This document shows, in pieces, positions 10,901-21,132 of a stretch of 64,000 nt of DNA. The stretch is from assembly GCA_949290445.1 (NCBI GenBank), contig CASERW010000002.1, positions 57,243-121,242 on the forward strand, in the 5' to 3' direction. This DNA comes from Aeriscardovia aeriphila. GTDB taxonomy: Bacteria > Actinomycetota > Actinomycetes > Actinomycetales > Bifidobacteriaceae. A program made the position numbers and the translations under genes. The notes beneath the pieces were generated by a model. The model did not search any database. It was not told the DNA's origin and saw nothing but the letters and a program-made list of their open reading frames with translations. Numbering within the stretch: position 1 is the stretch's first letter; the number at the start of each line of letters is the position of its first letter.

Positions 10901-10914
10901 TCTGCGTCTGCCAC
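7906..10914 (-). CDS. leuS: Leucyl-tRNA synthetase
   Basis: About 1002 residues. The start is placed at the GTG at 10914 because a strong AAAGGAGGT ribosome site precedes it; an upstream in-frame start at 10941 would include that site in the coding region. Class I synthetase signatures are HVGHP in the FPFPSGKGLHVGHPLGY block near residue 70 and the KMSKS-equivalent KMGKSLKN near residue 770. Between them is the large CP1 editing insertion (VYTTRPDTIF, MDYGTGAIMAVPGGDQRD). The C terminus carries the anticodon-binding domain. The enzyme charges tRNA-Leu in the cytoplasm. A motif copy, TGATAATCTGGG, lies inside at 10394-10405. The long open frame on the opposite strand is a shadow. Confidence 0.97.
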   Translation of the reverse strand: MADAEPKYRYDASLAQDIELKWQKFWDDNGTFDAANAEGELTDNQGKHADGRTPYSVISMFPFPSGKGLHVGHPLGYIATDMMARYHRMKGENVMHAIGYDAFGLPAEQYAVQTGQHPRVTTQQNIANMSRQLHRMGLSFDQRRTFATTDYDYVRWTQFIFSKIFDSWYDPDYQRADGGLGSARPIAELENKFRSGEKAIPGFEDKRWDELTKKQKSDVLNDFRLAYVSKSPVNWAPGLGTVLSNEEVTADGRSERGNFPVFHKQLRQWSMRITAYGDRLAKDLDMLDWPDKVKQLQRNWIGESHGASVNFAIYDGEGDQVLLNSQSGSEQQASSHGKLTVYTTRPDTIFAVTFVVVSPEHDLIDKAPDAWPENTPEEWKSGFASPREAVQEYRKNAERVTAADRQNATDKKTGVFTGLYAKNPVTGVKVPVFTADYVLMDYGTGAIMAVPGGDQRDYDFAQAHGLPVISPVKPAKPVVNEQGEEQEVPQPYVSHDGVMINSSVEETPEGDSLDINGLSVEEGAARVIDWLEEHEVGEGTVSYRLRDWLFSRQRYWGEPFPIVYDDEEIPYLLPDSALPVKLPEVPDYKPRTFDPDDADSSPEAPLSRNPQWVNVKLDLGDGEKVYHRDTNTMPNWAGSCWYYLRYLDPKDTKALIDPAEDAYWVGPDHNKTAGKSGGIDLYVGGVEHAVLHLLYARFWHKVLFDLGIVSSPEPFHKLFNQGYIQAYAYTDERGQYVPAAEVQQVPGSGQHGEEPEFTWNGEKVNREFGKMGKSLKNIVTPDYMYETYGADTFRVYEMSMGPLADSRPWNTKDVTGSQRFLQRLWRNVVDEQTGEVTVSDAKPDAKLARLLNSTIASVTEEMEGMRPNTAIAKLIVLNNAVTGMESVPRAVIEPLVLMLSPIAPHIAEELWSKLGHTSSIAYVPWPVADEKLVGEETVTAIVQVAGKVRGKLEVPKTISAEELEKQALALENVQKFMGDVPPRKVIVRAPKVVSIVPGNLGK

Positions 10915-11010
10915 GTGACCTCCTTTAACATGCTGAAACATGCTGAATTTCAGCTTCTACTTCTGCTTTGATTATCGTCATTCACACCGACAGGCGGCAC
11001 ACTTGGCGCT

Positions 11011-11037
11011 CAAGATTATCAGCGCGTGATAATCAGG
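11011..11037. repeat. Inverted pair of the GATTATCA motif at the end of the gluD gene
   Basis: GATTATCA at 11014-11021 faces TGATAATC at 11027-11034, giving an 8-bp stem with a GCGCG centre. The second half overlaps the TGA stop codon of the gluD-like gene, so the hairpin would form in the mRNA just past its end. There is no T-run after it, so intrinsic termination is uncertain. Confidence 0.85.
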
Positions 11038-12340
11038 AGCGATGCGCATTGTGCTGCGCATTGTAGTCGCGCTCAGCACGACGGTCCTCGTGCCTCTCGC
11101 GCGCGATCTCATGCTCCTGCTCCTTGAGCTGCTCGTGGCGATGTTTGCCCTCCCACTTGCGCGTACGAACAGCGTTAGAACCGTGGTAGTGGTCAGGAAT
11201 ATCGGAGGGAACGCCACCAAATGGACGTTCACGAGAAGCCGTCTCCTGAGCGGTGATGTTATCCGGGTCCAAAATAGCTTCAGGCTGGATAGCGCGAGAA
11301 CGAGCCACACCGGAAGTCTTGCTCTGCATCTTCTCTGGGATTCGCTGAGCCCAACGAGTCAGCCAGTAGCACAGCACAAAGTAGAAGACTGCCGCCACGA
11401 ACAAGGTTTGCAACGAGTTGAAATACAAGGCGCCCAACTGGCGAGAACGCTGCAAGAGGTCGGCGTAGGAGATAATCGAACCCAAAGCAGTGTCCTTCAA
11501 CACCACCACAAGCTGCGCCACCAAAGCAGGCATGGAAGCGATCACAGCCTGCGGAATTTCAATAGACATCAGAGAGCGCATATGCGACATGCCCAAAGCA
11601 GTGGCAGCCTCAGCCTGGCCTAGAGGAAGGTTACCGACACCCGAGCGGATGAGCTCGGTCACCACCGAGCCGTTGTAGAGCACCAAGCCGGTGACTACTG
11701 CCCAGAAGGCTGCCATATCGCTTAACCCCAGCGCTGCATACACTCTCCAGAAGAAGATCATGAATAGCAGAACAGGCACAGCACGGCAAAACTCAATAAT
11801 CACCGAGCTCACCCAGCGAATGATCGCCACCTGCGACAAGCGGCCGAGGGCGAAGACGAAGCCGAAAACCACTGCTCCCACAATGGACACTGCAGCCGCG
11901 GCAAGCGTGGACAAAGCTCCCGGAATGTAGAAACTCAACCAGGCGCGAGCGTTGAGAGCAGGCTCCCACAGCTTCCAACTCAGCTGGTTCTCCCCCATCG
12001 GCGGGTGAGCAAAACGCCACACAATCAGCGCCAGAACAGCAACAGCAAGCACCACGGTTATGGCGTTGGCCACGCGAATGCGCGCCATCGCCTTCGGGCC
12101 CGGAGCGTCGAAAAGTACCGAATGCTTCTGCGAACGCTCACGCCTTTGCTGACGAGTCACCGGCTTGTCGCTGGTATCCCCTTCACGCAAAGCACGAGGA
12201 AGCTTCACCGGGCCATTAGCAACCCTGCGTTCAAAACCACCTGGCACAGCCTGAACGAAAAGCGAAGTGTCGGCGGGCTCGAGAGTATCAGGGTCGATGG
12301 CAGAGTAATCAAAAGTATCACGCGAACTGGTAATCTTCAT
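11033..12340 (-). CDS. gluD: Amino acid ABC transporter permease (GluD-like)
   Basis: 435 residues, longer than usual for this family (about 270). The permease domain with five to six membrane helices spans about 110-340 and includes the binding-protein-dependent loop (EAATALGMSHMRSLMSIEIPQAV), the EAA motif that docks the ATPase. The N-terminal 100 residues and the C-terminal 95 residues are charged and probably cytoplasmic; the end is rich in Arg, Glu and His. It follows gluC by 4 bases, last gene of a gluA-gluB-gluC-gluD operon like the glutamate uptake system of Corynebacterium. The real substrate is inferred; glutamate/polar amino acid is likely. Confidence 0.88.
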   Translation of the reverse strand: MKITSSRDTFDYSAIDPDTLEPADTSLFVQAVPGGFERRVANGPVKLPRALREGDTSDKPVTRQQRRERSQKHSVLFDAPGPKAMARIRVANAITVVLAVAVLALIVWRFAHPPMGENQLSWKLWEPALNARAWLSFYIPGALSTLAAAAVSIVGAVVFGFVFALGRLSQVAIIRWVSSVIIEFCRAVPVLLFMIFFWRVYAALGLSDMAAFWAVVTGLVLYNGSVVTELIRSGVGNLPLGQAEAATALGMSHMRSLMSIEIPQAVIASMPALVAQLVVVLKDTALGSIISYADLLQRSRQLGALYFNSLQTLFVAAVFYFVLCYWLTRWAQRIPEKMQSKTSGVARSRAIQPEAILDPDNITAQETASRERPFGGVPSDIPDHYHGSNAVRTRKWEGKHRHEQLKEQEHEIARERHEDRRAERDYNAQHNAHRS

Positions 12341-12344
12341 GCGC

Positions 12345-13067
12345 TCACCTCCTCACCGCAAGTTTGTTGGACAGGTAGGTTGTTGCCAAACCAATAGGAA
12401 TGATGAGGATGACGTACCCCAAAGCGAAAAGTAAGAAAACCTGCGTAATTGCCGACGCATTGTACTGAATCATCGTGTTCATCAAACTCGAGGTTTCCGC
12501 CGCCACACCAGCAGCTGCAGCCACCGTCGAATTCTTGAGCAAAGCGATCAGAGTGTTACCCAAAGGTGCGATGGCGCCACGAATAGCCTGAGGAAGGATA
12601 ATGAGGAAAGCCGACTGGAAGAAGCCAAAACCTAGTGAACGGGCGGCCTCAGCCTGTCCCATCGGTACCGTGTTAATGCCACTCATCAGCGACTCGGAAA
12701 CGAAAGGCGCAGTGTAGAGCGACAGACCGGTGATGGCCAGCCAGTAGAAATTCGTGTCGAAATTCGCCGGAAGCTGGACTTGCAGTTGAATGAAACAGCC
12801 GAGCAGCAGGAAAACCATCACAATTGCCAGTGGCATGTTCTTAAAGAACATCACGATGCCGTCACCCACGCGAACAAGCGAACTGACCGGGGAAATACGC
12901 ATCAAAGTGAGCACAATTCCCAACACGAGTGAACCGAGCGCTGCCCACAAGGTGAGCTGGATGTTCATCCAAAATGCGCCAAGAACGTTGTAGCGGGTCA
13001 ACAGGTCGGCAAAAGTGGAGAAATAGCTGGAAAGCGAGGCCAAGAAGCCGTGGAACATACCGGGCAT
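12345..13067 (-). CDS. gluC: Amino acid ABC transporter permease (GluC-like)
   Basis: 240 residues from the ATG at 13067, one base after the stop of the binding-protein gene; the frame is open further upstream only as overlap with that gene. There are about five membrane helices, starting with LTLWAALGSLVLGIVLTLMRI, and the EAA loop QAEAARSLGFGFFQSAFLIILPQAI that contacts the ATPase. The His/Glu/Gln-type inner-membrane permease family fits well. It should pair with the GluD-like subunit as a heterodimeric channel. Genes on both sides are within 5 bases, so this is one operon. Confidence 0.92.
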   Translation of the reverse strand: MPGMFHGFLASLSSYFSTFADLLTRYNVLGAFWMNIQLTLWAALGSLVLGIVLTLMRISPVSSLVRVGDGIVMFFKNMPLAIVMVFLLLGCFIQLQVQLPANFDTNFYWLAITGLSLYTAPFVSESLMSGINTVPMGQAEAARSLGFGFFQSAFLIILPQAIRGAIAPLGNTLIALLKNSTVAAAAGVAAETSSLMNTMIQYNASAITQVFLLFALGYVILIIPIGLATTYLSNKLAVRR

Positions 13068-13068
13068 A

Positions 13069-13944
13069 TCAGAACCTCGCAATCTGGTCGGAAGCGCGAG
13101 CGTCGAAGCGAGTTGGCGGGTTGAACTTTGGGTTTGGCTTATAGCCAGTGCCCTTCGTCGCTTTGTCGATGGCACGCTTCCAAGCGCCCGAACTCACATA
13201 GCTTTTCAGCGCTTCATTGATCTTTTCCACCAGAACGGCACTGCCCTTCTTCACGCCAATGCCGTAGCTTTCTTCAGTGAAAGGGTGACCAACCACCATG
13301 AGCGAGCTGTCTGCCTTCGCAGCAGCCAAGGTTGCCAAAATCAGGTCGTCCGTGGTGACGGCGTCAACAGTGCCGGACAGCAGTGCGGTCAGGCATTCCG
13401 AATAACCGTTGAGCAGCATGAGCTGAGTGGTTTTCGGGAAGTAATCTTGCACGATTTTGGCCGATGTGGAGCCTGTAGCGGAGCAGACCTTCTTGTTGGC
13501 GAGGTCGCGCGGGCTGGTAATCTGGGACCTTTCGGTCTTTCTAATGAGGAGGTCCTGCCCGGCGACGAAGTACGGACCAGCAAAGTCAACAACCTTCTGA
13601 CGGTCCTTCGTGATGGTATAAGTGTCGACGATCATGTCGACCGTGCCGTTTTGCAGCAGCGACTCGCGCTGGGCGGAAGTCACCTGTTTGAACACGATCT
13701 GCTTCGGCGCGTAACCGAGCTTTTCTGCAACGTAACGGGCAGTGTCTACGGCAAAACCGGAGTAGGTACCGCTTTGCTCGACAGAGATGCCGGGCTGGTC
13801 GAACTTGATGCCGATGCGAATTTTCGGGCCGACAACGTCTGCTTGGCTTGCCGAACCACAAGCTACTAGGCTCAGGGTCGTCATCAGAGCAAGGCCAGCT
13901 GCGCCAACGCGCTTTGTGATGCGCTTGAGAAATGTGCTTTTCAT
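13069..13944 (-). CDS. gluB: Amino acid ABC transporter substrate-binding lipoprotein (GluB-like)
   Basis: 291 residues. The signal peptide MKSTFLKRITKRVGAAGLAL ends in the lipobox LVAC at about residue 29, so the protein should be lipid-anchored outside the membrane. The body is a type II periplasmic binding fold of the glutamate/glutamine family: IRIGIKFDQPG, TVDMIVDTYTITKDRQKVVDFAGPYF, CSATGSTSAKIV and TDDLILATLA. The aspartate and arginine positions expected for a polar amino acid ligand are present, but specificity is inferred from operon context. It lies between the ATPase gene (33-base gap) and the two permease genes. Confidence 0.93.
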   Translation of the reverse strand: MKSTFLKRITKRVGAAGLALMTTLSLVACGSASQADVVGPKIRIGIKFDQPGISVEQSGTYSGFAVDTARYVAEKLGYAPKQIVFKQVTSAQRESLLQNGTVDMIVDTYTITKDRQKVVDFAGPYFVAGQDLLIRKTERSQITSPRDLANKKVCSATGSTSAKIVQDYFPKTTQLMLLNGYSECLTALLSGTVDAVTTDDLILATLAAAKADSSLMVVGHPFTEESYGIGVKKGSAVLVEKINEALKSYVSSGAWKRAIDKATKGTGYKPNPKFNPPTRFDARASDQIARF

Positions 13945-13977
13945 CGCTTTCCTCCTTCACTTGCTGTTTGCTACTGA

Positions 13978-14766
13978 CTAATGACCCAAAATTTTGGACT
14001 GGAACTCACGGGCACGCTCAGTGCGCGGATGAGTGAAGAACTCTTCTGGCGACTCAGATTCGAGTACGCGCCCGTCAGCCATGAACACGATGCGGTCGGC
14101 AACGTGACGAGCAAAGCCCATCTCATGCGTCACCACGATCATCGTCATACCCTCTTGGGCGAGCTGCGTCATGGTGGTGAGCACCTCTCCCACCATCTCC
14201 GGGTCGAGTGCGGAGGTTGGCTCGTCGAAAAGCATGACCTTGGGGTGCATGGCAAGCGCTCGAGCAATGGCAACGCGCTGCTGCTGGCCGCCGGACAGCT
14301 GTGCGGGGTACTTGTGTGCTTGCGCGGCAACACCGACGCGGTCGAGCAGCTCGAGGGCTTCTTTCTGCGCGTCCTCTTTGCTCATTTTCAGCACTTTGCG
14401 CGGAGCGAGGGTGACGTTGTCGAGAATGCTCAAATGCGCGAAAAGATTATAACTTTGAAACACCATTCCCACTTGCTGGCGAAGTTTTTGCAGCTCGCGT
14501 CCCTCTTGTGGTAGAGGCTGTCCGTCGATGAGAATCGTTCCTTCGTCGATGCGTTCGAGGCGGTTGATGGTGCGGCAGGTGGTTGATTTTCCAGAGCCGG
14601 AAGGCCCGAGCATGACGACTACCTCACCTTGGCGCACTTTCAGTGACACATCTTTGAGAACGTGGAGGTCGCCGTACCATTTGTTGACATGGTCCAGTTC
14701 GACGAGCACACGCCCGAGTTGCTTACCGTTATGATCCACCTGGGTTTCAGTAATCGTTGAGCTCAT
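13978..14766 (-). CDS. gluA: Amino acid ABC transporter ATP-binding protein (GluA-like)
   Basis: 262 residues. Walker A is [18 protein letters not shown] near residue 55, signature motif [15 protein letters not shown] near 158, Walker [17 protein letters not shown] near 178 and the switch histidine VVTHEMGF near 212. This is the polar amino acid uptake ATPase class (GlnQ/GluA). First gene of the importer operon. Start ATG at 14766 follows a GAAAGGGGAGCG ribosome site. No operator was recognised upstream. Confidence 0.94.
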   Translation of the reverse strand: MSSTITETQVDHNGKQLGRVLVELDHVNKWYGDLHVLKDVSLKVRQGEVVVMLGPSGSGKSTTCRTINRLERIDEGTILIDGQPLPQEGRELQKLRQQVGMVFQSYNLFAHLSILDNVTLAPRKVLKMSKEDAQKEALELLDRVGVAAQAHKYPAQLSGGQQQRVAIARALAMHPKVMLFDEPTSALDPEMVGEVLTTMTQLAQEGMTMIVVTHEMGFARHVADRIVFMADGRVLESESPEEFFTHPRTERAREFQSKILGH

Positions 14767-14943
14767 CGCTCCCCTTTCTCTTCGTCATTGGCCGCTCTTG
14801 GCTGCCCTTTCGTCACTTTCCCTGTAAATATCACAAGATTACCAGCGCGCCAGTTCATTTGCGTTTCCGCACTGTGACGGCGATATTACAGCGGCTGCGC
14901 GGCATGCCGCGCACCCAAACCGCACGCGAATGCAGGCAAACGC

Positions 14944-14972
14944 AAAATGCGGCAGAACAAGGTTCTGCCGCA
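14944..14972 (-). terminator. Intrinsic terminator downstream of corA
   Basis: A perfect 11-bp stem with a 3-base loop (TGCGGCAGAAC at 14948-14958 and its complement at 14962-14972) is followed on the minus strand by TTTTGCG. It lies 30 bases past the corA stop. Confidence 0.85.
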
Positions 14973-15002
14973 CAACGTGGTGACAATCTGAAGCGATTGA
15001 GG

Positions 15003-15947
15003 CTACCTAAACAGGCGAGCCTTCCTGAAGTAAATCCAGGCCACCACCGAGAGAACCAAAGCGATGAGGCAGACGATGGCAAAGCCCCACACGCTGCCCG
15101 ACAGCGGCATGCCCTTGAGGTTCAAATTCATGCCGTACGCAGAGAAGATGATCGTGGGAATGTTGAGCACAATGGAGAGAATCGAGAAGATCTTCATCAC
15201 ATTGTTCAAATTATTCGACACAATCGAACCGAAGGCATCCATCATGCCCTGAAGAACTCCAGAGTAGATGCCTGCCATCTCAATTGCCTGCTTGTTCTCA
15301 ATGATGACGTCGGACAAAAGGTCCTCATCGTCAGGGTACTGCTTAATGCGCGGCAACTTGGTCAGCTTCTCGAGCACCACTTCGTTTGAACGCAAAGAAG
15401 TAGCGAAGTAGACCAAGGTCTTGCTCAATTCCATGAGAATGAGAATCTCACGGTTCTGCAAGGAATTTTGCAAATGCAATTCCAGTTTATCAGACTCAGC
15501 ATCCACGATTCTCAGGTAGCGCAAATACATCTGAGAGTTGCGGTAGAGAATCTGAAGGATGAAGCGCGAACGCATGTAAGTGTAGAAGTTGCGAATGCGA
15601 CCTTCCATGAAAGGATGCAGCAGAGGCGTATCCTCCGAGCAGACGGTGATAATCACGTCATTGGTCACGATGATCGAGAGAGGGATGGTATCGTACCAAT
15701 CACGCCCACCACGGTTTTCTACTGTTGGAATGTCAACAATGATCATCGTGTAGCCTTTTTCCACGTCCACACGAGACCTCTCCTCCTCATCCAGAGGAGC
15801 ACGCATATCAGCGAGATCAATATCGTAGCGTTCAGCAACTTCTGCAAGTTCGGAATCAGCTGGATTAGACAAGGCGATCCAGCTTCCCTTCTCGAACTGT
15901 TTGATCTGACGAATATCGTCTTCTTGCGAAATAAAGGTTTTCAGCAT
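15003..15947 (-). CDS. corA: CorA-family magnesium/divalent cation channel
   Basis: 314 residues. The C terminus has two membrane helices separated by the CorA signature YGMNL (GMN selectivity motif, near residue 275). The N-terminal two thirds is the soluble funnel domain with long helices. Sequence reads as the CorA-like subgroup common in Firmicutes and bifidobacteria. It probably imports Mg2+; other divalent cations are possible. The gene stands alone, bounded by a terminator downstream. The stretch between it and the DUF488 gene contains a GC-rich hairpin (TGTCGGC/GCCGACA, 16018-16036), whose role is unknown. No Mg riboswitch could be recognised with confidence. Confidence 0.9.
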   Translation of the reverse strand: MLKTFISQEDDIRQIKQFEKGSWIALSNPADSELAEVAERYDIDLADMRAPLDEEERSRVDVEKGYTMIIVDIPTVENRGGRDWYDTIPLSIIVTNDVIITVCSEDTPLLHPFMEGRIRNFYTYMRSRFILQILYRNSQMYLRYLRIVDAESDKLELHLQNSLQNREILILMELSKTLVYFATSLRSNEVVLEKLTKLPRIKQYPDDEDLLSDVIIENKQAIEMAGIYSGVLQGMMDAFGSIVSNNLNNVMKIFSILSIVLNIPTIIFSAYGMNLNLKGMPLSGSVWGFAIVCLIALVLSVVAWIYFRKARLFR

Positions 15948-16132
15948 GGCATCACCTGCCCTTCATATGAGCTCGAAAGCTAGCCTATAATGCAGCGCAG
16001 CGGTAGACTTGCGGCCTGTCGGCAACTGGCCGACATCTGGTCCGCGATCAGCGTGAGGCCGGCTTAAAGCTCCCCGCTCTCCTGCGCCAAAGCGGTATTT
16101 TAGGCCTCAGCCTACCCAAAGAAAGCCGCCAT

Positions 16133-16609
16133 TCACTGTGCAAGGTTTGCTTGCCTCACCACGCCCTGGACACCCAAATCGTGCTCGAGCAGGTGGAAAA
16201 GAACCACGGCCTGGTTATGCTCGCGGTCGCGCGCAGAATACAGCACAATCACGTCGTTGCCCGCCTCCAGCTGCTTGGCAGTGACGCACTTCAACTCTTG
16301 GTAAGCTTCAGCTTGACTGGGCTTTTTAGCTTTCTGTGGCTTGAGATTATCAGTCTGCTGACTGCCTTGCGCGTCTTCTCCCCCGCTCGTGAGCTCTTGT
16401 GTGTAACGCTCCACGAATTCAGGGAAGCGCTCAGGAATGTGGTTAAACCACTTGCGCAGCTCGGTCGAAGGTGCTGCATACTTTGCCCATAAGTCAAGCT
16501 GGGCATCAGCTTTGGAGAGCCCGCGCACCCAGCCGTGGTCAACGAGAATGCGAAAGCCGTTCGTGTTCATTGGTTTATCGTAAATCCGTTCTAAACGCAA
16601 GGTTGCCAT
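16133..16609 (-). CDS. DUF488 family protein
   Basis: 158 residues from the ATG at 16609, which has a GAGGT ribosome site; an upstream in-frame start at 16648 is possible but lacks one. The MATLRLERIYD start, RILVDHGWVRGLSKADAQLD, and W-(F)-NHIPERFPEFVERY block are typical of DUF488 proteins, whose function is unknown. A linker at about 90-110 contains the DNLK peptide written by the repeated motif (16340-16352). On the promoter side, TATAGT (16654-16659, minus) is a candidate -10, and another motif copy at 16637-16649 lies just downstream of it. Confidence 0.85.
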   Translation of the reverse strand: MATLRLERIYDKPMNTNGFRILVDHGWVRGLSKADAQLDLWAKYAAPSTELRKWFNHIPERFPEFVERYTQELTSGGEDAQGSQQTDNLKPQKAKKPSQAEAYQELKCVTAKQLEAGNDVIVLYSARDREHNQAVVLFHLLEHDLGVQGVVRQANLAQ

Positions 16610-16636
16610 AGTTACCTCGGAGATGATTGGGGGCAG

Positions 16637-16649
16637 TGATAATCTCAAG
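16637..16649. repeat. GATTATCA motif copy in the DUF488 gene leader
   Basis: TGATAATCTCAAG, a full match to the 13-base consensus on the complementary strand, lies between the candidate -10 element and the start codon of the DUF488 gene. Confidence 0.8.
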
Positions 16650-16687
16650 CCCTACTATAGCGAGGGAACAGGAGGCTCTTTCAGCCA

Positions 16688-16722
16688 CAAAAAAGCTCAC
16701 CTCAGCGAAAGCCAAGGTGAGC
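16688..16722 (-). terminator. Intrinsic terminator downstream of nrdF
   Basis: On the minus strand GCTCACCT (16715-16722) pairs with AGGTGAGC (16695-16702) around a 12-base loop and is followed by TTTTTTG. It sits 110 bases past the nrdF stop and closes the nrd cluster. Confidence 0.88.
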
Positions 16723-16831
16723 TCAATATACTGCCACTTCCCTCTTCAAGATTGCCTCACATCACCGTGCCGTACTCGTTCGTACTGTCAGCGATGTGAC
16801 AATCTCCTATCGGCAAGCTCAGCAGCGTCGA

Positions 16832-17976
<1,145 letters not shown>

Positions 17977-18121
17977 CCTATCTGAAGTTATGAAACTTGT
18001 GCTTGTGTCGTCATTGCCCTGTCGTCATTGCCTTGTCGTCGTTGCTGTTTCGTTGTGACTAACGGATCAGACAACACAGGTAAAAGACAACACAGGTAAA
18101 CGCCTTACTGACCAGATTCAA

Positions 18122-20272
18122 TCAGAGCGTGCAGCTGACGCACCCCTGAACTTCGGTTCCAGAGAGTGCCCGCTGGCGCAGACGAATGTAGTAGAGGGTC
18201 TTAATTCCCTTACGCCATGCATAAATCTGAGCCTTGTTCAGGTCCCGAGTGGTGGCAGTGTCCGGGAAGAACAGTGTCAAACTCAAGCCCTGGTCAACAT
18301 GAGGTGTGGCGGCAGCATAGGTATCAATGATGGCCTTCCATCCAATCTCGTATGCGTCGGCATAGTACTTGAGATTGTCATTGGTCATATATGCTGCCGG
18401 ATAGTAAACGCGACCAACCTTACCTTCCTTGCGAATCTCGATCTTCGAAACGATCGGGTGAATCGAGGAGGTGGAGTGGTTGATGTAGGAGATGGAGCCT
18501 GTTGGCGGCACTGCTTGCAAATTCTGGTTGTAAATGCCATCCTTGAGGATCTCATCACGAAGCTCGGCCCAGTCTTGCTTTGTTGGCAGGCTGACATGGA
18601 ACTTCTCAAATACCTCGCGAACCTTCTGCGTTTGTGGCTCGAGGGTCAACGTACCATCGGTGTACTTGTCGAAATAGTTTCCTTGGCCAGCTGGCTTCGC
18701 ATAGGCGGAAGTCTTAAACAAAGCGAAAGCCTTGCCGCGTTCAACTGCCAGCTCATGGGAAGCTTTGTAAGCGTTGTACGCCACTGTCATGAAGTACAAG
18801 TTGGTGAAGTCGAGGGCTTCTGGAGAACCGTACATCATTCCTTCACGAGCCAGGAAGCCATGCAAATTCATTTGGCCCAGACCAATGGCGTGGCCTTCTT
18901 CATTTGCACGACGAATGGAGGGGACTGAATCGATGCTCGTATGCTCAGAAACTGCAGTCAGCGAGCGAATAGCAGTACGCACGGTATCGGCCAAGCCTGC
19001 ATCCATGGCCTTAGCAATGTTGAGAGAGCCCAAATTGCAAGAAATATCGCGGCCAACATGGCTATACGTCAAGTCAGTGTTGAAGCTGCTCGGCTCTTGC
19101 ACCTGCAAAATCTCCGAGCACAGGTTCGACATGGCAATGCGGCCTTCGATCGGGTTAGCACGGTTGACGGTGTCCTCGAACACGATGTAGGGGTAGCCTG
19201 ATTCGAACTGAATTTCGGCCAATGTCATGAAGAATTCGCGTGCGTCAATATACGTTTTACGAATGCGATCGTCAGCAACCATCTCGCGGTAGTGATCGTT
19301 GATGGAAATGTCAGCGAATGGCTTTCCGTACACGCGCTCAACATCATAAGGGCTGAACAGAGCCATCTTTTCATGGTTCTTGGCCAGTTCGAAGGTGATA
19401 TCAGGAATGACAACACCCAAGGAGAGCGACTTGATGCGGATCTTCTCATCAGCGTTCTCACGCTTCGTATCCAAGAAGCGCATGATGTCTGGGTGGTGAG
19501 CGGAGAGGTAGACGGCGCCTGCACCTTGACGTGCACCCAGCTGGTTGGCGTAGGAGAAGGAATCCTCCAACAGCTTCATGACGGGCACCACACCGCTGGA
19601 CTGGTTTTCAATGTGCTTGATAGGAGCACCCAACTCTCTGAGGTTACTCAGAAGAAGAGCGACACCGCCTCCACGCTTGGACAGCTGCAGTGCTGCGTTA
19701 ATAGCGCGTGCGATGGATTCCATGTTGTCTTCAATGCGCACGAGGAAACAGGAAACCGGCTCACCACGCTGGGCGCGTGCGAGGTTGAGGAAGGTTGGGG
19801 TTGCTGGCTGGAAGCTGCCGTTGATGATGGCGTCTGCCACGGTGAGAGCCATCTTTTCATCGCCAGATGCCAGTTCGAGGGCGACTGCACCTGCGCGCTG
19901 TGGGAAGTCTTCGAGGTAGTTCTTGCCGTCGAAAGTCTTCAGTGCATAGGAGGTATAGAACTTGAAGGCTCCGAGGAAGGTGTCGAACTCGAAGTGCTTA
20001 TCTTCCAGGTGCTGGTAGAAGCGGTCGAGGAACTCATCAGAGTACTGTGCGAACACTTCTGGCTCGTAGTACTTGTTTTGGATGAGGTAATCCAGGCGTG
20101 CCTTCGTGGAGGGGAAGGTGATGGTGCGCTCAGCGATTTCGCCGGTCATGTATTCGCGCTCGGCCTGCTTGTCCTTGTCGAACTGGATTTTGCCGTTCTT
20201 ATCGTACAAGTTGAGCATGGCGTTGAGTGCATGGTAATCATGCGCTGGATCGTAAGCTGTTGGCTCGCTCAT
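18122..20272 (-). CDS. nrdE: Class Ib ribonucleotide reductase alpha subunit
   Basis: 716 residues, the usual NrdE length, without the N-terminal ATP cone of class Ia NrdA. The active-site region [18 protein letters not shown], the conserved NLCSEI and LNIAKAM segments, the [18 protein letters not shown] block and the C-terminal redox pair GCVSC are all present. It reduces ribonucleoside diphosphates to deoxyribonucleotides using the NrdF radical and electrons from NrdH. It lies 125 bases downstream of nrdI. A variant motif CTTGAGATTGTCA at 18368-18380 encodes the DNLK peptide here also. Confidence 0.98.
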   Translation of the reverse strand: MSEPTAYDPAHDYHALNAMLNLYDKNGKIQFDKDKQAEREYMTGEIAERTITFPSTKARLDYLIQNKYYEPEVFAQYSDEFLDRFYQHLEDKHFEFDTFLGAFKFYTSYALKTFDGKNYLEDFPQRAGAVALELASGDEKMALTVADAIINGSFQPATPTFLNLARAQRGEPVSCFLVRIEDNMESIARAINAALQLSKRGGGVALLLSNLRELGAPIKHIENQSSGVVPVMKLLEDSFSYANQLGARQGAGAVYLSAHHPDIMRFLDTKRENADEKIRIKSLSLGVVIPDITFELAKNHEKMALFSPYDVERVYGKPFADISINDHYREMVADDRIRKTYIDAREFFMTLAEIQFESGYPYIVFEDTVNRANPIEGRIAMSNLCSEILQVQEPSSFNTDLTYSHVGRDISCNLGSLNIAKAMDAGLADTVRTAIRSLTAVSEHTSIDSVPSIRRANEEGHAIGLGQMNLHGFLAREGMMYGSPEALDFTNLYFMTVAYNAYKASHELAVERGKAFALFKTSAYAKPAGQGNYFDKYTDGTLTLEPQTQKVREVFEKFHVSLPTKQDWAELRDEILKDGIYNQNLQAVPPTGSISYINHSTSSIHPIVSKIEIRKEGKVGRVYYPAAYMTNDNLKYYADAYEIGWKAIIDTYAAATPHVDQGLSLTLFFPDTATTRDLNKAQIYAWRKGIKTLYYIRLRQRALSGTEVQGCVSCTL

Positions 20273-20397
20273 AGTACCTCCGTAAGCTTTTGAAGTCCGT
20301 TGAAGCTGTGAAGTCTGAAATTCATTGTGGCGTTTGTCGCCTTGTGAGGGGTTACGTCGTGCTGTGTGTCACGCTCTCCCCCGTCGAATGCTGGTGA

Positions 20398-20949
20398 TCA
20401 GTGCACGAGTGCGCGCTGCTCGTTTGCCTTGATCGCCTCTTGCATACCGGGCACATCCACCTTTCCTGCTGTGAGGTCAGCGAAGAACTTCACCAGGCCG
20501 CGCTGCACGGCTTGAACGTCTTCTGGCGTCCCCATCAACTCAAAGCGGTAGAGGTAAGGAATGTGGCACTTGGCGGAGATCGCATCCCCCGCCGCGCAGT
20601 ACGCTTCACCAAAGTTGGTGTTACCCGAGGCGATCACTCCGCGAATCCACATGCGGTTTGCTGGATCGTTGAGGAACTGCTTGACCTGCATCGGCACGGC
20701 CTTCTTGGGGTTCCCTCCGCCGTAGGTAGGAACAACGAGAACATAAGGTTCGTGAATATGAACTGCAGGATCGCTTCTGCGCAGTGGCAGGCGGTACACG
20801 TTCATACCCAGCTTGTCGAGCTCGCAGTTAGCGATGAAGCGTGCGGTGTTCTGTGATACAGAAGAGAAATACACCACAGAACCGATGGCCTTCGTTTGAG
20901 CCGCGTATTCTGGCTCGCTGCTGGCCTGCTCGTTTGCTTCGGTGCTCAC
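20398..20949 (-). CDS. nrdI: NrdI flavodoxin-like protein
   Basis: 183 residues. The flavodoxin-like fold with [15 protein letters not shown] (phosphate-binding loop), [26 protein letters not shown] and [18 protein letters not shown] are NrdI hallmarks. NrdI provides oxidant for assembly of the manganese-tyrosyl cofactor of NrdF. It lies between nrdH and nrdE, as in most class Ib operons. A 25-residue polar N-terminal extension precedes the fold, so the true start may be internal. Confidence 0.96.
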   Translation of the reverse strand: MSTEANEQASSEPEYAAQTKAIGSVVYFSSVSQNTARFIANCELDKLGMNVYRLPLRRSDPAVHIHEPYVLVVPTYGGGNPKKAVPMQVKQFLNDPANRMWIRGVIASGNTNFGEAYCAAGDAISAKCHIPYLYRFELMGTPEDVQAVQRGLVKFFADLTAGKVDVPGMQEAIKANEQRALVH

Positions 20950-21015
20950 GTTGTTGCCTCCTTGTTTTCTCTATGCTGTTCTCGCTCAGAATTCACCTTC
21001 CAAGCGTGAACACAA

Positions 21016-21058
21016 GAAAACCCACGACGCTGCCTAAGAAGGAGTCTGTGGGGTTTTC
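21016..21058 (-). terminator. Hairpin between nrdH and nrdI, possible attenuator
   Basis: GAAAACCCAC at 21016-21025 pairs with GTGGGGTTTTC at 21048-21058 (one bulge). On the minus strand the 3' arm ends in TTTTC. It would form just past nrdH and 70 bases before nrdI, so it may let only part of the transcription pass into nrdIEF. A variant motif (CTTGAGATTGTCAG) lies at 21113-21126 just after the nrdH stop. Confidence 0.6.
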
Positions 21059-21132
21059 ACTGCAAAGAGAAGTATGTAGTTGTAGCTGGCGACTGTTTAC
21101 ATTACCAATTTCTTGAGATTGTCAGGCTGCGT

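Noticed and set aside
6856..10971. A 1371-codon open frame on the plus strand
   Set aside because: It is the mirror of leuS and the class IV aminotransferase-like gene, which both have complete family motifs and ribosome sites; the plus-strand product has no recognisable features.
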